Shown here piece after piece: positions 1 through 10,723 of a DNA stretch of 64,000 nt; position 1 is the first letter of the stretch, and the number at the start of each line of letters is the position of its first letter. This stretch comes from Hoeflea sp. (lineage in GTDB: Bacteria > Pseudomonadota > Alphaproteobacteria > Rhizobiales > Rhizobiaceae). The translations under genes were made by a program, and so were the position numbers. A model generated the notes under the pieces. The model saw only the letters and a program-made list of their open reading frames with translations, searched no databases and was not told the origin of the DNA. Location: positions 143,348 through 207,347 of the forward strand of contig NZ_NVXQ01000009.1 in assembly GCF_002733955.1 (NCBI RefSeq), read 5' to 3'.

Positions 1-886
1 GGAAGGGCAGGGCAAGTGACCCAACCAGGCCGATAAAGGCAAACAGCGACAGCAGCGGCCGCCGGTCCTTCATCCGGTCGGCAACCAGCCCGACGGGGAT
101 CTGGAACAGGACGTTGCCGAGCCCCATCATCATCAGAAGCAACGCGCCTTCTGATTCGGTGAAGCCGGTCCGGTTGGCATAGACCGGAAACAGCGACAGC
201 CCGCCTGATTCGACCGCGCCGAAGATGAACACCGCAGCCGTTGCCGTCGGAACCAGGAACACGTAGCGCATGAACGAGTGACTTGGCGTCGTCTCGATGA
301 TCGGATTTTCCTTGCGCGCCATCAGGATCGGAATGGCGGCCAGCAGGATGATGCCGGCGCCAATGGCAAACGGCATGATGCCTTCCGAACCAATCACCGA
401 GAAGATCAGCGGGCCGGCTGCAAAACCGAGCGACAGCACGGTGGCGTAGATCCCGAGCACCAGTCCCCGCCGTGACGGTGGCGCTGCGGTGTTGATCCAG
501 AATTCCGACAGCACGAACAGGATGGTGATCGCGCCATGGAATATGATGCGCAGCGGAAACCACATCCACAACGCCTCGGCATAGTAGAAGCCAAGCGCAC
601 TTGCCGAGGCCGCAATGATCGACAGCACCATGGTCGTGGTTACGGTTAGTCGTTGCGCGATCATCGTCGAAATCGGCGCCGCCACGATTGCTGCAACACC
701 GGCCATGGCCGAGTTGAGCCCGATCATCGAGGACGAGACGCCGCGTTTTTCGAGAATGATGGACAAAAGCGGCAGCCCCAGGCCGATGGCAATGCCGACC
801 GCCGTGATGGCAGAAACGGCGGCGATCAGGGCAGGCCAATGAATCTCCTCACGGATCACGGGGGTGCGGAGGGATGGATTGTCCAT
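1..886 (-). CDS. MFS transporter (partial, 3' end outside window)
   Basis: Reverse strand open from the window edge to ATG at 886 (MDNPSLRTPVIREEIHWPALIAAVSAITAVGIA...); hydrophobic multi-TM protein with MFS-like composition. Confidence 0.75.
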   Translation of the reverse strand, partial: MDNPSLRTPVIREEIHWPALIAAVSAITAVGIAIGLGLPLLSIILEKRGVSSSMIGLNSAMAGVAAIVAAPISTMIAQRLTVTTTMVLSIIAASASALGFYYAEALWMWFPLRIIFHGAITILFVLSEFWINTAAPPSRRGLVLGIYATVLSLGFAAGPLIFSVIGSEGIMPFAIGAGIILLAAIPILMARKENPIIETTPSHSFMRYVFLVPTATAAVFIFGAVESGGLSLFPVYANRTGFTESEGALLLMMMGLGNVLFQIPVGLVADRMKDRRPLLSLFAFIGLVGSLALPF

Positions 887-897
887 GTGGGGTCGCC

Positions 898-1617
898 CTA
901 AATCAATTCGCGAACGAATCGTCCGTTGCGGGAGTAGTAGAACGGAACCGCTTTGCCAAATGGTAAAGACGGGTCTTCCGCCAGTGCGTCGCCCAGGTCA
1001 GAGAGGATCACCCGGGTGATCCTGGGCAGGGGATGGCTTTCATGCGCGTCGACCGGCAACCATGTCAGGTCATGCAGTTCCTCGCTGTCCTGCACGGCGT
1101 CCGGCTCGAGGCCGAGCTCATCGCAAAAACAGGCAAAGAAGCGGGTGTCGAAGCGGCGCGACTGGCCCGGAGGCGTGATGGCGCGGGCCAGAAAGCGGAA
1201 GGGCGAGACATCCGGACGCAGCTGGTCCGCATATTCCGATGGCGTGAGAGACAGATGCGCCTCTTCCATCATTTCCCGCGCCGCGGCGACGGCGAGGCCG
1301 CGGGCCGCCTTGTCGTGAAACCGGGCCCGGGTTCGCGCCATCAGCTTGTTCAGCACCTCATCCTGCAGCGGTTGGGCAAGTGGCACCCTGTTGTCGCCGG
1401 GATCACGCCGGCCGCCGGGAAACACGTAAAGATCCGGCATGAAGGCATGCGCCTTGCCACGCTTTCCCAACAGCGCCCGTGGCGTCGTGCTGCTCCGATC
1501 CAGCAGGATGAGCGAGGCGGCGTCGCGCGGGGATCGGGTCGGATGCCGCTTTTCACTGGTTCGCGCCTGGTGATCCTCCGTCAGCAGCGCGGTGTTGGCG
1601 GCAACACTGTCATTCAT
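898..1617 (-). CDS. NUDIX hydrolase family protein
   Basis: 239 aa ORF with VFPGGRRDPGD and REMMEEAHL (Nudix-like box). Confidence 0.8.
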   Translation of the reverse strand: MNDSVAANTALLTEDHQARTSEKRHPTRSPRDAASLILLDRSSTTPRALLGKRGKAHAFMPDLYVFPGGRRDPGDNRVPLAQPLQDEVLNKLMARTRARFHDKAARGLAVAAAREMMEEAHLSLTPSEYADQLRPDVSPFRFLARAITPPGQSRRFDTRFFACFCDELGLEPDAVQDSEELHDLTWLPVDAHESHPLPRITRVILSDLGDALAEDPSLPFGKAVPFYYSRNGRFVRELI

Positions 1618-2060
1618 CGCACATCCTCATGCGCGGTGTCGGCCAGCATCGGCTCTTCCGAATGGCCGCCGAAGCCGTGCATGCGCAAGGCCCATTGTAG
1701 TCCGATGACCCCGCCCTTGATCGAAGGCAGCATCGCCAGTGTCAAAATGATGGTGATCGGGATCCAGATCATCAGGTGCTGCCAGCTTTCAAGCACCAGC
1801 CAGGTGTCGGTGGCCATGAAACCGGCAACAACAATGTGGCCGACGATGAAGATCGCCAGATAGGCCGGAAAATCATCGGCACGGTGGTGGACCATCTCTT
1901 CGCCGCAGTGGGCACAGGCATCCACCGGCTTCAGAAACGCCCTGAACAGCTTGCCTTCGCCGCAATTGGGGCAGCGGCAGAACAGGCCGCGCTTGACCGC
2001 GCGCCAGGTATCCCGCGGAGCTTCCTTGTCATGGGCAGTGTTGCCGCCGAATTCGAGCAT
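1614..2060 (-). CDS. DUF983 domain-containing membrane protein
   Basis: MLEFGG...RGLFCRCPNCGEGKLFRAFLKPVDACAHCGEEM, two CxxC motifs then TM helices; start chosen internal to the longer ORF. Confidence 0.8.
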   Translation of the reverse strand: MLEFGGNTAHDKEAPRDTWRAVKRGLFCRCPNCGEGKLFRAFLKPVDACAHCGEEMVHHRADDFPAYLAIFIVGHIVVAGFMATDTWLVLESWQHLMIWIPITIILTLAMLPSIKGGVIGLQWALRMHGFGGHSEEPMLADTAHEDVR

Positions 2061-2121
2061 CTCTCTTCTCCTGAACTGAACACGCGTCCTGGACGCTGCA
2101 GATTTCTTGCCCGGCGCAGGC

Positions 2122-4482
2122 TCAGCGCCGTCCGCGAGGAGGCCTGGTGCCGGGTTTCTTCGGCCCGCCGCGCTTGGCCCGACCGGACTTGTGGAACGAG
2201 CGGGTGCCGGTGGGCATCTTCTGGCCCTCGCTGAGCATCTCGAATCGCATCGAGCCTGCCAGCGGTATGACTTCGACGAGCTTGACCTCCACCCCATCAC
2301 CGAGACGATAGCCCAGACCGGTTTTCTCGCCGGTCAGCGCCTGATGTGCCTCGTCATAGTGATAATAGTCCAGCCCCAATGTGGAAACCGGAATAAAGCC
2401 ATCTGCGCCAAATTGAGGCAGGCTGACAAAGAGGCCGGATTTGGTCACGCCGGAAATCCGCCCGTCAAAGGCTTCGCCGATGCGGCCGGCGAGGTGGTGC
2501 GCCACCAGCCGGTCGACGGTGTCGCGTTCAGCCGCCATGGCGCGCCGCTCGGTGACGGAAATTTCCGCGGCGATGTTTTCGAGCGCAGCTTCCTCCGACG
2601 GCGTGATCCCGCCTTCGCCCAGGCCGAGCGAACCGACCAGCGCCCGGTGCACGATCAGGTCCGCATAGCGCCGGATCGGCGAAGTGAAATGCGCATACTT
2701 CATCAGGTTGAGGCCGAAATGCCCCAGGTTTTCCGGCGAGTAGATGGCCTGGCTCTGGCTGCGCAGAACCATCTCGTTGACCATGCCCTGATAGGGCTGA
2801 TCGACAGCCTTGGACAGGATGCCATTGAATGAATTGGCTCGCACCGAAGCACCGCGCGCCAACGACAGGCCGAGCGTGCCGAGAAATTCGCGCAGCACTT
2901 CCTGTTTTGCCAGCGAAGGCTCGTCGTGAACCCGGTAGATCAGTGGCTGTTTGCGCTTTTCCAGCGTTTCCGCGGCCGCCACGTTGGACTGGATCATGAA
3001 TTCCTCGATCAGCCGGTGCGCGTCGAGCCGTTCGGGCACGATCACCTTGTCGACCTTGCCTTCCGGGGTCAGCAAAATCTTGCGCTCGGGCATGTCGAGA
3101 TCAAGCGGCTGGCGCCGGTCGCGCTCGCGCTTGAGCACCGCATAGGCCTTCCACAACGGCTTCAGAACCGTCTCCAGCAACGGCCCGGACTTGTCGTCGG
3201 GATTGCCGTCGATTGCGGCCTGAGCCTGCTGATAGGACAGTTTCGCCGCGCTCTTCATCATCACGCGGTGAAACTTGTGACCGACTTTGCGGCCTTCGGC
3301 GGAAAACACCATGCGGAGCGCCAGCGCCGGGCGGTCTTCGCCTTCGCGCAGCGAACACAGATCATTGGAGATCCTCTCGGGGAGCATCGGCACGACCCGG
3401 TCGGGGAAATAGGCCGAGTTGCCGCGTTTGAGCGCCTCGCGGTCGAGCGCCGATCCGGAGCGCACATACCAGGAGACGTCGGCGATCGCCACGGTGGCGA
3501 TGATGCCGCCGGGATTGTCGGGCGAGGGGTCTTCCTCGGCATAGACCGCGTCGTCATGGTCCTTGGCGTCATGCGGGTCGATGGTGATCATCGGAATGTG
3601 GCGCCAGTCTTCGCGGCCCTGGAGCGGTGCCGGCTTGGCGTTCTCCGCCGCCTCGATCACTTCTGCCGGGAAGACATGCGGGATGCCGTGCGCATGGATG
3701 GCGATCATTGATATCGCCTTCTCGCCCTCGACCGACCCCAGCACCGCGTGCACCTTGGCGCGCGGCAGCCCCATGCGGCCCAGCCGCGCCGGTTCCGCCT
3801 CGACCAGGTCACCGTCCTTGGCGTCTCCGGTGAAGTCGCGGTCGACAACCAGTTCCTCGCCGCGCCGTTCGATCGGCATCAGGCGGCCGCCGCCGCCGGG
3901 GGTTTCCCGGAACACGCCGAGGACCAGGCCGTCGCGTCGGTCGAGAATTTTCATGATCCGGGCGGTGTAGCTGGTGCCCTTGCCGTGCGTGGCCGGGAAG
4001 ATCCGCGCCAGGACCCGGTCGCCGATGCTCGCCGCCGTCGACGGTGTGCGTGACTTGCCACGGTCGCGCCCGGCGTTCGACTGCCGAACGATCACGGCCG
4101 GGGCCGCGCCATGATCCTCGAGCCATTCCGCCGGACGGGCGACCAGATCGCCGTCGCTGTTGCGCAGGGTGATTTCAAGCACCGCCACCGCCGGCAGCGT
4201 GCCGGGGCGCCTGAGCATCTTCTTGTCCCGCTCGATCAGGCCTTCTTCTTCCAGCTCTCTGAGCACATCCTTGAGCTCGGCCCGTGTGTCGCCCTTGATG
4301 CCGAAAGCCTTGGCAATGTCACGCTTGGAGGCCCGGTCCGGGTTCTCGCTCAGATACCGCAGGATGGTTTCCTTGTCCGGCATGTCGCCGCGGCGGAAGG
4401 CCGGACGTGAATCCGCTGACGCGCCGTCACTCTTGCTTGACGACGGTTTGCCCGCCCGTGACTTGCGCGGAGGATGTGCCAA
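2122..4482 (-). CDS. rnr: Ribonuclease R
   Basis: 786 aa; RNB-domain motifs (ITIDPHDAKDHDDAVY, LRSQSQAIYSPENLGHFGLNLMKYAHFTSPIRRYADLIVHRAL) and C-terminal S1 domain. Confidence 0.93.
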   Translation of the reverse strand: MAHPPRKSRAGKPSSSKSDGASADSRPAFRRGDMPDKETILRYLSENPDRASKRDIAKAFGIKGDTRAELKDVLRELEEEGLIERDKKMLRRPGTLPAVAVLEITLRNSDGDLVARPAEWLEDHGAAPAVIVRQSNAGRDRGKSRTPSTAASIGDRVLARIFPATHGKGTSYTARIMKILDRRDGLVLGVFRETPGGGGRLMPIERRGEELVVDRDFTGDAKDGDLVEAEPARLGRMGLPRAKVHAVLGSVEGEKAISMIAIHAHGIPHVFPAEVIEAAENAKPAPLQGREDWRHIPMITIDPHDAKDHDDAVYAEEDPSPDNPGGIIATVAIADVSWYVRSGSALDREALKRGNSAYFPDRVVPMLPERISNDLCSLREGEDRPALALRMVFSAEGRKVGHKFHRVMMKSAAKLSYQQAQAAIDGNPDDKSGPLLETVLKPLWKAYAVLKRERDRRQPLDLDMPERKILLTPEGKVDKVIVPERLDAHRLIEEFMIQSNVAAAETLEKRKQPLIYRVHDEPSLAKQEVLREFLGTLGLSLARGASVRANSFNGILSKAVDQPYQGMVNEMVLRSQSQAIYSPENLGHFGLNLMKYAHFTSPIRRYADLIVHRALVGSLGLGEGGITPSEEAALENIAAEISVTERRAMAAERDTVDRLVAHHLAGRIGEAFDGRISGVTKSGLFVSLPQFGADGFIPVSTLGLDYYHYDEAHQALTGEKTGLGYRLGDGVEVKLVEVIPLAGSMRFEMLSEGQKMPTGTRSFHKSGRAKRGGPKKPGTRPPRGRR

Positions 4483-4484
4483 AT

Positions 4485-7145
4485 TCAGTCCTTCTTTGCC
4501 GTGGCGGCTGCGGTTTTCTTGGCCGCTGCAGGCTTTTTCGCTGCCGTGGTCTTCTTGGCTGCGGCTTTTGGTTTGGCCTTGGCCTTGGTGGCTTTCTTCG
4601 CCGGTGCCTTGGTCTTCTTGCCTGAGGCGGCAGCCTTGGCGGCGATCATTTCAAGCGCTTCCTCGACCGTCACTTCAGCCGGTACCTTGTCCTTGGGCAG
4701 GGTGGCGTTGATCTTGCCCCAGTTGACATAGGGACCATACTTGCCGTCGCGCACGGTAATCGGGCCGCCATCGGGATGGTCGCCCAGCGCTTTCAGCGCC
4801 GTCGGAGTGCCGCGTCCGCGCCCGGGTCCCTTGGCCTGTTTTTCGGCGATCACTGTGACCGCGTGGTTCAGACCGATGGTGAAGACGTCTTCCACGCTTT
4901 CAAGATTGGCATAGGTGCCATCATGCAGCACGAACGGACCGTAGCGGCCGATTCCCGCGGAAATCATCTTGCCGGTTTCGGGATGTTCGCCGACGTCGCG
5001 CGGCAGCGCGAGCAGCGACAGCGCCTTCTCGAAATCGATGCTGGCGACTTCCCACCCCTTGGGCAGGCTGGAGCGCTTGGCTTCCTTGCCTTCGCCGCGC
5101 TGCACGTAAGGGCCGAAACGGCCGGTCCGCAAGGTAACCGGCTCGCCGGTTGCCGGGTCCGTGCCCAGCTCCTGCGGCTCGTTGGAAAGTGCTGCGTCGG
5201 CGTCCGAACCGTTGGAGGAGAGCTGCCGGGTGAAGTTGCAGTCGGGGTAGTTCGAGCAGCCGACAAAGGCGCCGTATTTACCGAGCTTCAGCGACAGGTT
5301 GCCGGTGCCGCAGGTCGGGCAGATGCGCGGGTTGGAGCCGTCCTCGCGCTCCGGGAAGACCAGCGGGGCGAGTGCCTCGTTCAGTGCATCGAGCACCTGG
5401 GTGACGCGCAACTCCTTGGTGTCGTCGATATGCGCATGGAACTCCGTCCAGAATTCGCGCAACACGTCTTTCCAGGCCAGTTCGCCGGCAGAGATCCGGT
5501 CGAGTTTTTCTTCCAGATCGGCGGTGAAACCGAATTCGACATAGCGGTTGAAGAAATTCTCCAGGAACGCGATCACCAGGCGGCCCTTGGGTTCGGGCGT
5601 CAACCTGCGGTTTTCGATCGTCACATAATCGCGGTCGCGCAGCGTCGCCAGCGTCGAGGCATAGGTCGAAGGCCGGCCGATGCCGAGTTCTTCCATCTTT
5701 TTGATCAGCGAGGCTTCGGAAAACCGCGGCGGCGGTTCGGTGAAGTGCTGCGAGGCATTGATCTTCTCCTTGGCCAGCGCTTCCTTCGCGTTGATCTGCG
5801 GCAGCCGGCCATCATCGTCGCCATCGCCGTCAGACTGCTCGCCATCTTCCTTGGCATCGGTGTAGGCGGCGATGAAGCCGTCGAAACGGACCACGGAACC
5901 GGTGGCTCGCAAGCCAGCCGTCTTGCCGTCCTTGGACGCCGTGATGTCGACAGTGGTGCGCTCGATCTCGGCGGACGCCATCTGGCTGGCGATCGCCCGC
6001 TTCCAGATCAGGTCGTAAAGCTTGAGCTGGTCGGCATCGAGATATTTCTTCAGCTCATCCGGCGCCCGCTCGAATCCGGTCGGCCGCACGGCTTCGTGGG
6101 CTTCCTGCGCATTCTTCGCCTTGGTCGAATATAGACGGGCCTTTTCAGGTACGTAGCGGTCCCCGAACCGGGTTCCAATCGCCGCCCGGGCCTCGTCGAT
6201 CGCCTCGGGCGCCATCTGGACGCCGTCGGTACGCATATAGGTGATCAGACCCACGGTCTCGCCACCGATATCGATGCCTTCGTAAAGCTTCTGCGCCACC
6301 TGCATGGTGCGCGAGGCGTTGAAGCCGAGCTTGGAGGAGGCGGCCTGCTGCAGCGTGGAGGTGGTAAACGGAGGCGACGGGTTGCGGCGTGTCGGCTTGG
6401 CTTCGACGCTGTCGGCGACAAAGGATGCGCCTTCGAGCATGTCCTTGATCTGCCCGGCCAGATCGCCCTTGGTGATCGACATCTTGGTGATCTTCTCACC
6501 GTCATGCGATGTCAGCCGGGCGGTAAACCCTTCGCCGCGCAGCGTCTTCAGCTCCGCCGCGATCTGCCAGTATTCCTCGGAGATGAAGCGTTCGATCTCG
6601 CTTTCACGATCGCAGACCAGCCTGAGCGCCACCGACTGCACCCGTCCGGCAGAACGGGCGCCAGGCAGTTTCCGCCACAGCACCGGCGAGAGATTGAAGC
6701 CGACGAGGTAGTCGAGCGCCCGGCGCGCCAGGTAGGCGTCTACCAGCGGCGTGTCGATCTCGCGCGGATTGGCCATCGCGTCGAGAACGGATTTCTTGGT
6801 GATGGCGTTGAAGACGACGCGGGAAACTTTCTTCTCTTTCAGCGCCTTCTTCTTGTTGAGAACCTCCAGCACGTGCCAGGAAATCGCTTCACCCTCGCGA
6901 TCCGGGTCGGTGGCGAGGATCAGCGAATCTGCACCCTTGAGTGCATCGGTAATGTCCTTGAGCCGCTTGTTGGAAGCCGTGTCGACTTCCCACGACATTG
7001 CAAAGTCCTCGTCCGGAAGCACCGATCCATCCTTGGCCGGCAGGTCTCGAACATGGCCGAACGAGGCCAGGACCTTGTAATCGCTTCCGAGGTATTTATT
7101 GATCGTTTTTGCCTTCGCAGGCGATTCCACTACCACTACATTCAT
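4485..7145 (-). CDS. topA: DNA topoisomerase I
   Basis: 886 aa; MNVVVVESPAKAKTINKYLG Toprim start, GLITYMRTDG active site, zinc-ribbon CPTCGTGNL, Lys/Ala-rich tail. Confidence 0.96.
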   Translation of the reverse strand: MNVVVVESPAKAKTINKYLGSDYKVLASFGHVRDLPAKDGSVLPDEDFAMSWEVDTASNKRLKDITDALKGADSLILATDPDREGEAISWHVLEVLNKKKALKEKKVSRVVFNAITKKSVLDAMANPREIDTPLVDAYLARRALDYLVGFNLSPVLWRKLPGARSAGRVQSVALRLVCDRESEIERFISEEYWQIAAELKTLRGEGFTARLTSHDGEKITKMSITKGDLAGQIKDMLEGASFVADSVEAKPTRRNPSPPFTTSTLQQAASSKLGFNASRTMQVAQKLYEGIDIGGETVGLITYMRTDGVQMAPEAIDEARAAIGTRFGDRYVPEKARLYSTKAKNAQEAHEAVRPTGFERAPDELKKYLDADQLKLYDLIWKRAIASQMASAEIERTTVDITASKDGKTAGLRATGSVVRFDGFIAAYTDAKEDGEQSDGDGDDDGRLPQINAKEALAKEKINASQHFTEPPPRFSEASLIKKMEELGIGRPSTYASTLATLRDRDYVTIENRRLTPEPKGRLVIAFLENFFNRYVEFGFTADLEEKLDRISAGELAWKDVLREFWTEFHAHIDDTKELRVTQVLDALNEALAPLVFPEREDGSNPRICPTCGTGNLSLKLGKYGAFVGCSNYPDCNFTRQLSSNGSDADAALSNEPQELGTDPATGEPVTLRTGRFGPYVQRGEGKEAKRSSLPKGWEVASIDFEKALSLLALPRDVGEHPETGKMISAGIGRYGPFVLHDGTYANLESVEDVFTIGLNHAVTVIAEKQAKGPGRGRGTPTALKALGDHPDGGPITVRDGKYGPYVNWGKINATLPKDKVPAEVTVEEALEMIAAKAAASGKKTKAPAKKATKAKAKPKAAAKKTTAAKKPAAAKKTAAATAKKD

Positions 7146-7397
7146 CAGGTTGCTCGCATTCGGCCATGAGATTCGGCATGCCGCGCGAATTCGCGCCGTA
7201 CCGATTGGCCCACGAAATGTACACCGAATGCGGCGCGGTCAAGCCCAAGTTCCAATTTACGCCCTTTTCGCAACCCGAATACAACCAATGCGCGATTGCA
7301 ACTGTATTGCAATTTAAGATAATTCAGGTATCGTATTTTTCTAATCTGTGAACGGCTCCTGGTCGGGCACCAGACAGGGAAATGCAAGGGAGCCACG

Positions 7398-7607
7398 ATG
7401 CCGAGCCACCCCTCTCAGGACTGGTCAGACAACGCCGAGACGGAGCAGAAAATCACCTATGTCCGGCAAATGCTCGGTGAACTGGGCAGTGTCGCTCGCA
7501 ATGAAAATGCCGACATGCTGTGTTACCTGATCGAGATGGCCTATCTCGAGGCCGGCGACGTGCTGGCAGGGACCCGGCCGTTGCACCTGGTCAAGAAGCC
7601 CTCCTAG
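7398..7607 (+). CDS. Small conserved hypothetical protein (69 aa)
   Basis: MPSHPSQDWSDNAETEQKITYVRQMLGELGSVARNENADMLCYLIEMAYLEAGDVLAG; intergenic, not antisense to a known gene. Confidence 0.6.
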   Translation: MPSHPSQDWSDNAETEQKITYVRQMLGELGSVARNENADMLCYLIEMAYLEAGDVLAGTRPLHLVKKPS

Positions 7608-7616
7608 GACAGGGCG

Positions 7617-8768
7617 CTAATTATCATCAAAGGCCATCGACACCATGCCGCCGGGGTGGCGGTGCAAGCGCCCGGCGAGATCAAGTTCGATCAGCACGAG
7701 ATAGACGGTTCGCGCGGCAATGCCGGTATGGCGGATGATGTCATCTATTTCCGCAGGTGAGGGGCCGAGCGCCTCGATCACCCGGCTTCGGTCGTCGTCC
7801 CGTGGCTCGGTGAATGAATCGTTGCCGTCGTTTTCGGGTTCTTCAAAAAACGGTTCGCCGTCTGTAAAAAGCCGGCTTGACGGGGCCAGTGCGTCAATCA
7901 CGTCGCGGCTTTCGGTGGTCAGGATGGCGCCGTCCTTGAGCAGGCCATTGGCGCCGGCCGCCCGCGGATCGAGTGGCGAGCCGGGCACCGCGAACACCAG
8001 CCGGCCGAAGTCGCCGGCCCGGCGCGCGGTGATCAGCGAGCCCGACCGCTGGGCAGCCTCGATCACCACCAGCCCAAGGCCGATGCCGGCAATCAGCCGG
8101 TTGCGGCGTGGAAAATCGCGCGCCCGCGGCTCCCAACCCATCGGCATCTCGCTGATGGCCAGACCGTTTCCGGCGCAGATATCCTTGTAGAGTTCGTTGT
8201 TCTCCGGCGGATAGGGCTGATCCAGGCCTCCGGCGAGGGCGGCGATGGTGCCGCTCTCCAGGCTGGCCCGGTGGGCGGCCGCGTCGATCCCGCGGGCAAA
8301 GCCCGAGACGATGACATAGCCTGCGGCGCCAAGCTCGCGCGCCATCCGTGCGGCCATCTTGGCGCCCGAGACCGAGGCGTTGCGTGACCCGACTATTCCC
8401 ACCGCTGCACGGGTCGCCAGCGCCAGGTCGCCAATTGCGGTAATCAGCGGCGGCGCACCGTCGATCCGCCTGAGCGCCGGCGGGTAATCCGGTTCGCCGA
8501 TACCGATAAACACGGCGCCAAATTTCTCCGCCGCTTCCAGTTCGCGCTCTGCCTCATCAACGCTTGCCACCCGGATGGAACGTGCCGATCCGCCACGCCG
8601 CGACAGTTCGGGCAGCTGTTCGATCGCGGTTTCAGCCGAACCGAAATGATTGATCAGGTCGCGAAAGGTTGCGGGGCCGACATTGTCCGAGCGGATCAGC
8701 CGCAACCAGTTGAGCCGTTGGCGATCAGAGAGGGGGACACCGCGTCTCCCTTCCTCGCCGGCAGGCAT
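7617..8768 (-). CDS. dprA: DNA-processing protein DprA
   Basis: 383 aa; Rossmann-like core VGIVGSRNASVSGAKMAARMARELGAAGYVIVSGFARGIDAAAH, SGSLITARRAGDFGRLVFAVPG. Confidence 0.95.
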   Translation of the reverse strand: MPAGEEGRRGVPLSDRQRLNWLRLIRSDNVGPATFRDLINHFGSAETAIEQLPELSRRGGSARSIRVASVDEAERELEAAEKFGAVFIGIGEPDYPPALRRIDGAPPLITAIGDLALATRAAVGIVGSRNASVSGAKMAARMARELGAAGYVIVSGFARGIDAAAHRASLESGTIAALAGGLDQPYPPENNELYKDICAGNGLAISEMPMGWEPRARDFPRRNRLIAGIGLGLVVIEAAQRSGSLITARRAGDFGRLVFAVPGSPLDPRAAGANGLLKDGAILTTESRDVIDALAPSSRLFTDGEPFFEEPENDGNDSFTEPRDDDRSRVIEALGPSPAEIDDIIRHTGIAARTVYLVLIELDLAGRLHRHPGGMVSMAFDDN

Positions 8769-9385
8769 CAGCCCTTGTCCCCGATCCGGCTCTCGGTGCC
8801 TGAAACCAGCCGACGGATATTCTCATGATGCTTGAGGATGGTGATCAGCGACATCACCACGAACAGCGACGCCACTTCTGGCCGCCCGTATAGATAAAGT
8901 GCGACCGGAACCGCCACGGCCGCTGCGAGCGCGGCCAGCGAGGAATAGCGGAAGATTTTGGCCATGCCGAGCCAGACGACGGCGAACACCAGCACCATGA
9001 CAGGGGCCAACCCCAGCAACACGCCGAGATAGGTTGCCACTCCCTTGCCGCCCTTGAATTTGAGCCAGACCGGATAGAGATGTCCCAGAAAGGCGCCGAG
9101 TCCGGCGATCAGTGCGGCTTCCATGCCGATGAAATGGCGCGCGGCGACAACCGCCACGGTTCCTTTCAGCGCATCGGCGAGCAGGGTCGCCGCGGCAAGC
9201 TTCTTGTTGCCTGTGCGCAGCACATTGGTGGCGCCGATATTGCCCGAGCCGATGGAGCGCACATCCCCGAGCCCGGCCATGCGGGTGAGGATCAGCCCGA
9301 ACGGAATCGAGCCGCACAGATAGCCAAACAGCAGCGATGCAAGCATCAAGGGAGTGGACAGGGTCCAGTCGATCAGATCAGGCAC
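8768..9385 (-). CDS. plsY: Glycerol-3-phosphate acyltransferase PlsY
   Basis: 205 aa; [57 protein letters not shown]. Confidence 0.95.
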   Translation of the reverse strand: MPDLIDWTLSTPLMLASLLFGYLCGSIPFGLILTRMAGLGDVRSIGSGNIGATNVLRTGNKKLAAATLLADALKGTVAVVAARHFIGMEAALIAGLGAFLGHLYPVWLKFKGGKGVATYLGVLLGLAPVMVLVFAVVWLGMAKIFRYSSLAALAAAVAVPVALYLYGRPEVASLFVVMSLITILKHHENIRRLVSGTESRIGDKG

Positions 9386-9436
9386 GGTGCGTTCTTCCTC
9401 CCCGGCACCCTGATTGTCAGGCTGCCGAAACCGGTG

Positions 9437-10723
9437 TCAGTTCCGGTAAACAGTGACACCTGCAACCAGTGTTTGCAACACTTTGCCGGTGAACCTGGCG
9501 TCCTCGAAGGCGCTGTTCTTGGACATCGAGACGATATCATCCTTGGACAGAACCCAAGGATACTCGGGGTCGATCAAGGCGATATCGGCGCGTGCGCCGG
9601 TCTTAAGCGTTCCCGCATCCAGTCCCAGGATCTGCGCCGGACGCGTCGACAGCGCATCGATCAGCCGCATCAGCGGAACATCGCCGGAATGGTAGAGCCT
9701 CAGCGCTGCGGCAAGCAGTGTCTCGAGCCCGATGGCACCGTTCTCGGCGTCGGCAAACGGCAGCCGCTTGGTGTCGACATCCTGCGGATCATGCGCCGAG
9801 ACGATAATGTCGATGGCGCCGTCCGCCAGGGCAGCGACCATGGCGGTGCGGTCGTCCTCGGTCCGCAGCGGTGGCGATAGCCGGAAGAACGTCCGGTACT
9901 CGCCGATATCGGTCTCGTTCAGGGTCAGGTGGTTGATCGAGATCCCCGCGGTCACGTCGAGCCCGCGGGCCTTGGCGGCGCGGATGATGTCGGCCGATTC
10001 CGGCACCGAAATGCTCATCGCGTGGTAGCGGGACCGGGTGAGGGCCGCCAGACGCAGATCGCGCTCGAGCGGAATGATCTCGGCTTCGCGCGGGATTCCG
10101 GGCAGGCCCAGCCAGCTTGCAAACAGGCCTTCGTTCATCACGCCGGTACCACCGAGCTGCCGGTCCTGGGTCGCAACCGCAATCACGGTGCCGAAGTCAC
10201 GCGCATAGGTCATCGCCCGGCGCATCACCGCCGGGTTGTCGACCGTGTGCCGGCCGTTCGACAGCATCACTGCGCCGGCGTCGAGCAACAGCCCGACCTC
10301 GGTCATTTCCTCGCCGGCAAGCCCCTTTGTCAGGGCTGCCGCAGGATAGACCCGGACGATGGCTTCGTCGCGGGCAAGCCGCTGAACGAAATCGACAAGC
10401 GCCACGTCATCAATCACCGGGTCTGTGTCGGGCATCATGATGATCGATGTGACACCGCCGGCGGCTGCCGCCCGGCTGGCCGAGGCAATCGTCTCGCGGT
10501 GCTCGCCACCCGGTTCGCCGATATGCACGCAGGCATCGACCAGCCCGGGAATAGCGATCAGGCCGTCGCAGTCCTCGACTTCGGCATCTGCCGGAACCGG
10601 AAACCCGGAGGCCTCGGTGCCGCAGGCTTCAATCCTCCCGTCGACAATGACGATGTCGCCGACCTCGTCCATTCCGGTCGAGGGATCGACAATCCGGACA
10701 TTCTGGAGAACTCGTGAGCTCAT
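9437..10723 (-). CDS. pyrC: Dihydroorotase / PyrC-like amidohydrolase
   Basis: 428 aa; dihydroorotase-type sequence ([48 protein letters not shown]); overlaps pyrB by ATGA. Confidence 0.88.
   Translation of the reverse strand: MSSRVLQNVRIVDPSTGMDEVGDIVIVDGRIEACGTEASGFPVPADAEVEDCDGLIAIPGLVDACVHIGEPGGEHRETIASASRAAAAGGVTSIIMMPDTDPVIDDVALVDFVQRLARDEAIVRVYPAAALTKGLAGEEMTEVGLLLDAGAVMLSNGRHTVDNPAVMRRAMTYARDFGTVIAVATQDRQLGGTGVMNEGLFASWLGLPGIPREAEIIPLERDLRLAALTRSRYHAMSISVPESADIIRAAKARGLDVTAGISINHLTLNETDIGEYRTFFRLSPPLRTEDDRTAMVAALADGAIDIIVSAHDPQDVDTKRLPFADAENGAIGLETLLAAALRLYHSGDVPLMRLIDALSTRPAQILGLDAGTLKTGARADIALIDPEYPWVLSKDDIVSMSKNSAFEDARFTGKVLQTLVAGVTVYRN

Noticed and set aside
4776-6134. 452 aa plus-strand ORF antisense to topA
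   Set aside because: TopA is unambiguous; antisense artefact.
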